Shown here one piece after another: positions 54,098-64,000 of a stretch of 64,000 nucleotides of DNA. The notes below the pieces were generated by a model. The model worked only from the letters and a program-made list of their open reading frames with translations. It was not told the origin of the DNA and searched no databases. The position numbers and the translations under genes are program-made. Source of the stretch: Cellulomonas sp. WB94 (GTDB taxonomy: Bacteria; Actinomycetota; Actinomycetes; Actinomycetales; Cellulomonadaceae); NCBI RefSeq assembly GCF_003115775.1, contig NZ_QEES01000004.1:62001-126000 (forward strand), given 5' to 3'. The number at the start of each line of letters is the position of its first letter. Within the stretch, counting starts at the first letter, position 1.

Positions 54098-54244
54098 ATG
54101 CACCTCCCGCGCCAGGCTGTGAAGTGTTCGCGCGAAGCTGCGCCCCCGGTCACGTGCCGTGCCCATTCTGGCGCACCTGCGGTGGTTCGTCCGCCAGGGC
54201 GCGCACGTCGAGCTCGCCCGACGGCCGCGTCCTGGTCGTGCACC

Positions 54245-54886
54245 TCACAGGGAGTCGAGGCCGCTATCGAGGTCGTCCGCCTCGACGCCCTCGGCGGCCA
54301 GCTCCTCGCGCACCAGGCGGCTGATGAGCGTGCCGCCGTAGCCACGGCGGCCCAGTGCGGCGAAGATCCGCCGCGTCCGCGTCTGCGCGTCGAGCCCCCG
54401 TGTCGCCACGAGCCTGCGGCGCACGAGCGCCCGCGCCGCGCGCTCCTCGTCCTCGTCGTCGACCTCGCCCAGCGCCTCGCCTGCCACCTCGTCGTCGACA
54501 CCGCGCCTGCGCAGCTCGGCGCCGATCGCGCGTCGGGCCAGACCTCGCTCACCCTGGCGGGTGCGCACGAGCATCCGGGCGTACTCGGCATCGTCCAGCA
54601 GCCCGACCTCGGTGAACCGGTCCAGCACGGCGTCCGACACCTCGGAGGGCACGTCCTTGCGCGCCATCGCCGCGGCGAGCTCAGCGCGGCTGCGCGGGGC
54701 GCCGGCCAGCATCCGCAGACCGATGGCGCGCGCGATCGACTCGTGATCGGGCTCGCGATCGGTCTCAGCCGAGGGACCAGGTGGCGGCTCCTGCCCGAAG
54801 CCGCCACCCGACCTTCCCCCCGCGCGCTTGGCCGGCGAGCTCCCGGTGCGCGACCGCGACTGCCCACCCGGGCGCCCGAAGGTCAC
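54245..54886 (-). CDS. recX: Regulatory protein RecX
   Basis: RecX binds RecA filaments and dampens recombination. The 213-residue product has a basic, disordered 45-residue N-terminus and the RecX repeats (AIGLRMLAGAPRSRAELAAA, VGLLDDAEYARMLVRTRQGE, GLARRAIGAELRRRGV). GTG at 54886 lies 88 bp downstream of recA, the usual order, so the pair is likely co-transcribed from the SOS promoter. Confidence 0.92.
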   Translation of the reverse strand: MTFGRPGGQSRSRTGSSPAKRAGGRSGGGFGQEPPPGPSAETDREPDHESIARAIGLRMLAGAPRSRAELAAAMARKDVPSEVSDAVLDRFTEVGLLDDAEYARMLVRTRQGERGLARRAIGAELRRRGVDDEVAGEALGEVDDEDEERAARALVRRRLVATRGLDAQTRTRRIFAALGRRGYGGTLISRLVREELAAEGVEADDLDSGLDSL

Positions 54887-54974
54887 GTCGCCGCCGCCAC
54901 AGCGACCGCGGTGGCGACCACCACGTCGATCACCATGACGCGGCTCGCCCTCGTGCCGTCACCTGGTCGCCGGC

Positions 54975-56015
54975 TCAGAACTCGACCTTCGCTGCGTCCT
55001 CGGCAGGAGCGTCGACCACGGCTCCCACACCGAGCTTCTCCTTGACCCGCTTCTCGATCTCGTTGGCCAGATCCGGGTTGTCGCGCAGGAACCCGCGCGA
55101 GTTCTCCTTGCCCTGGCCCAGCTGGTCGCCCTCGTAGGTGAACCAGGAGCCCGACTTGCGGACGATCCCGTGCTCCACGCCCATGTCGATCAGGCTGCCC
55201 TCGCGGGAGATGCCGACGCCGTAGAGGATGTCGAACTCGGCCTGCTTGAAGGGCGGGGCCATCTTGTTCTTGACGACCTTCACGCGCGTGCGGTTGCCGA
55301 CGGCCTCGGTGCCCTCCTTGAGGGTCTCGATGCGCCGGATGTCCAGACGGATCGACGCGTAGAACTTCAGCGCCTTGCCACCCGTCGTCGTCTCCGGGGA
55401 ACCGAAGAACACACCGATCTTCTCGCGCAGCTGGTTGATGAAGATCGCTGTGGTGCCTGACGAGTTGAGCGCGCCGGTGATCTTGCGCAGCGCCTGCGAC
55501 ATCAGACGGGCCTGCAGACCGACGTGGCTGTCCCCCATCTCGCCCTCGATCTCGGCCTTGGGGACGAGCGCCGCGACGGAGTCGATGACGACGATGTCGA
55601 TCGCGTTGGACCGGATCAGCATGTCCATGATCTCGAGCGCCTGCTCGCCGGTGTCGGGCTGCGACACGAGCAGGTTGTCGGTGTCGACGCCCAGCTTCTT
55701 CGCGTACTCCGGGTCCAGCGCGTGCTCCGCGTCGATGAACGCCGCGATGCCACCGGCACGCTGCGCGTTCGCGACGGCGTGCAGCGCGAGGGTCGTCTTG
55801 CCCGAGGACTCCGGGCCGTAGATCTCCACGACCCGGCCGCGCGGGAGCCCGCCGATGCCGAGCGCGATGTCGAGGGCGAGCGAGCCGGTCGGGATCACCG
55901 CGACAGGGGAACGACCCTCGTCGCCGAGTCGCATGATCGATCCCTTGCCGAACTGACGGTCGATCTGGCCGAGCGCGGCCTCGAGGGCCTTCGTACGGTC
56001 CTGCGGAGCTGCCAT
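54975..56015 (-). CDS. recA: Recombinase RecA
   Basis: RecA forms filaments on single-stranded DNA, drives strand exchange and triggers LexA self-cleavage. The 346-residue product has Walker [17 protein letters not shown] (about 67-82), [38 protein letters not shown], loop 2 [20 protein letters not shown]. Full length, no intein. Length and motifs are typical. ATG at 56015. A LexA box and promoter lie about 190 bp upstream. Confidence 0.98.
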   Translation of the reverse strand: MAAPQDRTKALEAALGQIDRQFGKGSIMRLGDEGRSPVAVIPTGSLALDIALGIGGLPRGRVVEIYGPESSGKTTLALHAVANAQRAGGIAAFIDAEHALDPEYAKKLGVDTDNLLVSQPDTGEQALEIMDMLIRSNAIDIVVIDSVAALVPKAEIEGEMGDSHVGLQARLMSQALRKITGALNSSGTTAIFINQLREKIGVFFGSPETTTGGKALKFYASIRLDIRRIETLKEGTEAVGNRTRVKVVKNKMAPPFKQAEFDILYGVGISREGSLIDMGVEHGIVRKSGSWFTYEGDQLGQGKENSRGFLRDNPDLANEIEKRVKEKLGVGAVVDAPAEDAAKVEF

Positions 56016-56198
56016 GTCACACCTCGTCGTCTCAGGCAGCGGATCGCTGCACGTTCTGGGGCTGGTCTCTGGTTTCGGGTGACGCTATGCCTGACCACCG
56101 ACATCCGTCTGTGCTCTGTCCACAGGGCTCTGCCGCAGGGCGCTGCCCGTGGGCATGCGCTGATCCGACAGGTGCCTCGGACGTCCGCACCGAGGGCC

Positions 56199-56221
56199 AC
56201 ATTACCCGAACACGTGTTCGA
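56199..56221 (-). promoter_or_regulatory. recA SOS promoter with LexA box
   Basis: On the minus strand, TCGAAC-ACGT-GTTCGG (56206-56221) has one mismatch to the SOS consensus. TAATGT (56199-56204) just after it is a suitable -10, so LexA would cover the promoter. The recA leader would be about 180 nt. Confidence 0.82.
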
Positions 56222-56260
56222 TCGCTGCGACACGCCGAACACCGCCCCCGTACGGTGCGG

Positions 56261-57064
56261 TCATCCGGCCGAGCCGCGCGCGACCACCTCGACGGCCTCG
56301 CCCGGCTCGAGCACCAGGGCCCGGCAGTCGGGGGCGAACCGCTCGAGCGCGACCTCGAACGCCGCTCCCGCCCGGTCCATCCACCCGGGCGGCAGGCGCC
56401 GCGACGCGGGGGCGTGGAGCGTCCCCCAGTGCACCGGGACCGCGGCCAGAGCGCCGGAGACGGCGCACGCGTGTGCCGCCTGCACGGGATCCATGTGCCC
56501 TCCCGACAGCCGCGGGCCCCAGCCACCCACAGGCACGAGGGCGAGATCGATCGGTCCGTCCGCGAGCTCGTGCAGGTGCGCCATCGCGGGGAACGGTGCC
56601 GTGTCTCCTGCGAACCAGATCCGCAGCCCTGGCGCCGCGACGACGAAGCCGTTGGCGGCGTTGGGACGCCGCCGCATCGGGCGGTCGCCGTGCACGGCGT
56701 GCGTCAGCCGCACCCGGACGTCGGAGCCCGGCACGGTCCACCACGCGTCTGCGTGCAGACCGACCGCGGCCTCGAACCCGCGCGTGTGCAGCCACCGGAC
56801 GTTCGCCGGTGCCGACAGGACCGGGATGTGGTCGAGGAGCTCGAGCGAGCCGATCTCGGCGTGGTCGTAGTGCAGGTGCGAGATCAGCACCGCAGCTGCG
56901 CCCTGCCACGCCGCGACGTCGGGCGCGCCGCCGCGCCGCCGCAGCAGGCCGGCGTGGCGCTGCAGCAGAGGGTCCGTCAGCAGGCGGACGCCGCCGAGGT
57001 CGAGGACGACGCTCGCATGACCGAGCCACCGCACCGCGACGGAGCTCCGACGCGGGGTACTCAT
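56261..57064 (-). CDS. Metallo-beta-lactamase-fold hydrolase (UlaG/NAPE-PLD-like)
   Basis: The 267-residue product has a metal site SHLHYDHAEI (HxHxDH), IWFAGDTAPF (Asp) and VPVHWGTLHAP (His), on the fold used by UlaG-like lactonases and phospholipases. Start VRWLGHASVVLDLGGVRLLTDP is typical of this group. The substrate is unknown. The ATG overlaps the stop of the upstream phosphatase-like gene by 4 nt, so the two may act together on the envelope. Confidence 0.9.
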   Translation of the reverse strand: MSTPRRSSVAVRWLGHASVVLDLGGVRLLTDPLLQRHAGLLRRRGGAPDVAAWQGAAAVLISHLHYDHAEIGSLELLDHIPVLSAPANVRWLHTRGFEAAVGLHADAWWTVPGSDVRVRLTHAVHGDRPMRRRPNAANGFVVAAPGLRIWFAGDTAPFPAMAHLHELADGPIDLALVPVGGWGPRLSGGHMDPVQAAHACAVSGALAAVPVHWGTLHAPASRRLPPGWMDRAGAAFEVALERFAPDCRALVLEPGEAVEVVARGSAG

Positions 57065-59199
57065 GGCCGCAGCCCCAGGGCGGCCGACCAGCGCAGGAGC
57101 TGGACGTGGAGCTGCTCCGCCCCGACGAGCATCGCGGTGCCGTCGACGTCGCCGAGCAGGTCGGCGTCGACCACGAGCCCGCTGGGGTGCAGCAGCAGGG
57201 CGCGGTTCTGGTCGCCGCCGAGCCCGCCGTGCGAGCCGACCTGTCCCTCGAACGCATGCACGTGACCTCCAGGTGTGATGGCAGAGATGACGAGCAGGTC
57301 GCCGGTGTGCTCGAGCCGGCCCGCCCGGGCGAGGTCGGCTCGCGCCTGCGAGCCCCATCCCGCGAGCGGATCCTCGCCCTCCGGTGCGACGTCGAGCTCG
57401 AGCAGCACGAGACCGCGCGCGCCGACGGCGACCAGTCCGCGCGACGCCGTGTCCACGACGACTGCTCCGACCCCGGGCCGCGCGGCCAGTCCCGCGACCA
57501 GTCCGGGCCACCGCTCCTGGAGGTCCTCGAGCGCGAGCCGGGCGGGGGCGGACGGGAACCACACGAGTCCGAGGTTGCCGGACGCGGTGACGACCACATC
57601 AGGAATGCCGACCCGCTCAGGTCGTCCGGCGCGCGACGGGGCGTCCGGACCGAGCAGCACGGTTCCACGCGGCCGTGAGATCGAGAAGGCGGAGGTCAGG
57701 AGCGAGTTGAGGGGCCCCCACTCCTCGCCCGCCACGGCCTGCACCCCGTCGACGTCCGGATCGGCCATGAGGGAGCGCACCACCTCGAGCAGGCTGCGGC
57801 CCTCGACCTGCTCGAACGTCGCGCCGAGCGACTGCCCGTGGTCCGACAGGACGACCACCTGATAGTCGCGCGCAGCGACCGGCAGGACCTCCTCGAGGAC
57901 ATGCAGCACGCCGTCGAGCCCCTCGAGGGCCCGCAGCGCCTCGGGACGGGTCGGGCCGGCGTGGTGCGCGATCTCGTCGTAGTCGACGAGATCGACGAAG
58001 ATCATCGGGGTGCCGCGTACGAGGTGCTCGGCAACGAGCGAGGTCGTGAGGTCGCGCATCAGGGCGTTGGTCATGCCGCGCAGCACGACGAACCAGCCGC
58101 CGCGCGACACCCGGGGCTCGACCCCCCGCACCCGCTGCAGACGCGCCTGGTAGAGCTCCTTGGCCATCTCCGCGACGCTGCGCGCGACGGCGCGGGTGAA
58201 GACGAACGGGCTCGCGAAGAACCGCAGGTAGGCGGGACCGGGGCCGAAGCCGCCGCGCGAACCGTCGGGCGCCCGCACGCTCCGGCTCATGACGAGCAGG
58301 TTCGTTGCCGCACCGCCGCTGAACATGGTCGAGATGGCCGCACCGTCCGGCGCGAGCAGACCGTGCTCGGTGGGCAGCGTCGACTCCACGAAGGCTGCGT
58401 CGGTCGGGTGGTTCGTCACGACGAGGCGGCCGAGGTCGCGGTCCCACCAGCGGAACGCCGGGATCCCGCTCGAGTCGCCGTGCAGCAGGGCCGCCTGGCT
58501 CGACGGCGTCGTCGCGGGGACGCGCGACCACCACGGGTCCAGACGGTGGCTGCCCGACGCCAGCCAGCGCGCGACGGTGGGCGCGAGGCCGGCCTCCACG
58601 GCCATGGCGAGGACGGGAGCCGCCACCCCGTCGAGCTGGACGACGAGCAGTCCCGGTGGGCGCCCACCCTCGGCACGCGTCCCCGATGACGCCGCTGCAC
58701 CCGGCACGGCTGACGCGCCTTCCGGCACGAGCCCCGCACGCCGCGCCCGGGACCGCGCGCGGCGGATCACGTCGCCCAGCACGTACTCCGTGTCGTTGAC
58801 CCCCCAGAGCCACCGGCCGACCGCCATGACGACCGACGCGATGAGCAGGACGGCGAGGACCGAGACGCCGGAGTCGACGACGATCCCCGGCACGTGCGTC
58901 AGCGCGACCCACGCCACGAGGACCTGCGCCGCCAGGCCCGCGACGAGGGCGCCCATGGCACCGGCGGCGCGGGCGAACAGCCGCAGGGGCGCGCGCAGCA
59001 CGAGGTCCCCGACGGCGACCACCAGGGCGGCGGCCAGGATCGCCGGCGGGTGGCTCGCGCGCGCCCCGTCGACGATCGCGATCCCCGCCCCGAGCCCGAG
59101 CGCCGTGGTCGCGAGCGAACCCGCGGCGTCCCACGCGTCGGCGAGGGTCGGCCGCCCGGCGCGCGCCCGACGGACGGTCGGGGCCAGGCTCGCGGGCAC
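57061..59199 (-). CDS. Membrane-anchored alkaline-phosphatase-superfamily protein
   Basis: This protein of about 712 residues has several N-terminal hydrophobic helices (about 25-140) and a large alkaline phosphatase/nucleotide pyrophosphatase-like domain: LLVVQLDGVAAPVL (metal Asp), ATTPSSQAALLHGDSSG (nucleophile region), FVDLVDYDEIAHHAGP and VLSDHGQSLGA, with a late GSHGGLGGD. Such proteins hydrolyse phosphoesters or diesters, possibly in wall or lipid turnover. The start is unsure: GTG at 59199 has GGAGG very close in front. Confidence 0.85.
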   Translation of the reverse strand: MPASLAPTVRRARAGRPTLADAWDAAGSLATTALGLGAGIAIVDGARASHPPAILAAALVVAVGDLVLRAPLRLFARAAGAMGALVAGLAAQVLVAWVALTHVPGIVVDSGVSVLAVLLIASVVMAVGRWLWGVNDTEYVLGDVIRRARSRARRAGLVPEGASAVPGAAASSGTRAEGGRPPGLLVVQLDGVAAPVLAMAVEAGLAPTVARWLASGSHRLDPWWSRVPATTPSSQAALLHGDSSGIPAFRWWDRDLGRLVVTNHPTDAAFVESTLPTEHGLLAPDGAAISTMFSGGAATNLLVMSRSVRAPDGSRGGFGPGPAYLRFFASPFVFTRAVARSVAEMAKELYQARLQRVRGVEPRVSRGGWFVVLRGMTNALMRDLTTSLVAEHLVRGTPMIFVDLVDYDEIAHHAGPTRPEALRALEGLDGVLHVLEEVLPVAARDYQVVVLSDHGQSLGATFEQVEGRSLLEVVRSLMADPDVDGVQAVAGEEWGPLNSLLTSAFSISRPRGTVLLGPDAPSRAGRPERVGIPDVVVTASGNLGLVWFPSAPARLALEDLQERWPGLVAGLAARPGVGAVVVDTASRGLVAVGARGLVLLELDVAPEGEDPLAGWGSQARADLARAGRLEHTGDLLVISAITPGGHVHAFEGQVGSHGGLGGDQNRALLLHPSGLVVDADLLGDVDGTAMLVGAEQLHVQLLRWSAALGLRP

Positions 59200-59219
59200 G
59201 CCTCCAGCCTGCCACGGGT

Positions 59220-59450
59220 CTATCGGCGGGGTGGTGCCTGCCGGTGGCTCGCGCCGAAACGTCGCGTGTCCGAGACGTCCATCGCATCGCACAGCGCGTG
59301 CCAGACGGTGCGCGGCTCCTCACCGTCCTCGAGCGCGGCCGCCGCCGTCCGGCCGTCGAGCGCGGTCAGGACGAGGTCGTTCGTCAGGGCGCGTCCGTGC
59401 ACCCGGCCGAAGACCTCGTCGACCAGCTGCCAGAACTCGCGTAAGCGCAC
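59220..59450 (-). CDS. DUF3046 domain-containing protein
   Basis: The 76-residue product VRLREFWQLVDEVFGRVHGR, then ALTNDLVLTALDGRTAAAAL and EEPRTVWHALCDAMDV, is a clear DUF3046 member, an actinobacterial family of unknown function usually found beside recA (Rv2738c in mycobacteria). GTG at 59450 matches where homologues start; an ATG at 59489 would add 13 residues. It is divergent from the Lhr helicase. Confidence 0.88.
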   Translation of the reverse strand: MRLREFWQLVDEVFGRVHGRALTNDLVLTALDGRTAAAALEDGEEPRTVWHALCDAMDVSDTRRFGASHRQAPPRR

Positions 59451-59529
59451 CCGCACAGCCTGCCATCCGTCGACGACGCGCTCAGCCATCGGCGCCGACC
59501 GCGAGCGGCGCGGTGTGGGTGCGGACGGC

Positions 59530-59535
59530 AACAAT
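59530..59535 (+). promoter_or_regulatory. Possible leaderless -10 of the Lhr helicase
   Basis: AACAAT lies 6 nt before the GTG at 59542, the spacing seen for other leaderless genes here, though its first base departs from TANNNT. Confidence 0.35.
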
Positions 59536-59541
59536 GGTCCG

Positions 59542-64000
<4,459 letters not shown>

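Overview
The window comes from a very GC-rich, high-coding-density actinobacterium. Gene content and order point to the Micrococcales, most likely Cellulomonas or a close relative; this is inferred from family-level similarity and synteny, not from a database search. Many starts are GTG, neighbouring genes often overlap by 4 nt (ATGA/GTGA), and several mRNAs look leaderless, with a TANNNT -10 placed 6-7 nt before the start codon. No tRNA, rRNA, CRISPR array, insertion sequence, prophage or attachment site was recognised. It reads as core chromosome rather than an island.

Region 1 (1-15103, minus strand) is the division and cell wall (dcw) cluster: mraZ, rsmH, ftsL, ftsI, murE, murF, mraY, murD, ftsW, murG, murC, ftsQ and the first 38 codons of ftsZ. 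murE carries an apparent one-base deletion in a C/G run. The mraZ promoter contains a 10-bp-phased GTGGAG array that matches the known MraZ operator. Region 2 (15556-20137, plus strand) is a divergent MoxR ATPase / DUF58 / transglutaminase operon. Its upstream DNA carries two further GTGGAG pairs in the opposite orientation.

Region 3 (20085-34152) is mixed housekeeping: a DUF3040 protein, an SOS-controlled HEPN-dinB pair, an orphan spermidine-synthase-like protein, a cold shock protein, an MFS transporter, a PAC2 protein, the RNA polymerase-associated helicase HelD, a membrane-anchored matrixin protease, serA, a DUF5302 protein, an aldo/keto reductase and an acyl-CoA ligase with a palindromic operator.

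Region 4 (34207-59450) follows the order of the mycobacterial lexA-to-recA block: nrdR, a LysM protein divergent from lexA, ldh, a DinG-like helicase, hflX, dapF, miaA, a degenerate LigB-like protein, three YbjN proteins, miaB, a glutamate-type ABC importer, rny, recX, recA, a metallo-beta-lactamase-fold hydrolase, an alkaline-phosphatase-superfamily membrane protein and DUF3046. LexA boxes lie at lexA/LysM, recA and HEPN-dinB. These define a visible SOS circuit: RecA sensor, LexA repressor, RecX modulator, Pol IV for lesion bypass and a LysM protein as the likely division brake. The window ends inside a large Lhr-family helicase on the plus strand.

The least explained items are the MraZ-like boxes on the MoxR side, the murE frameshift, the HEPN partner of dinB, the palindromes before helD and the acyl-CoA ligase, and the structured mraZ-rsmH spacer. 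I did not find a convincing wholly new multi-gene system.
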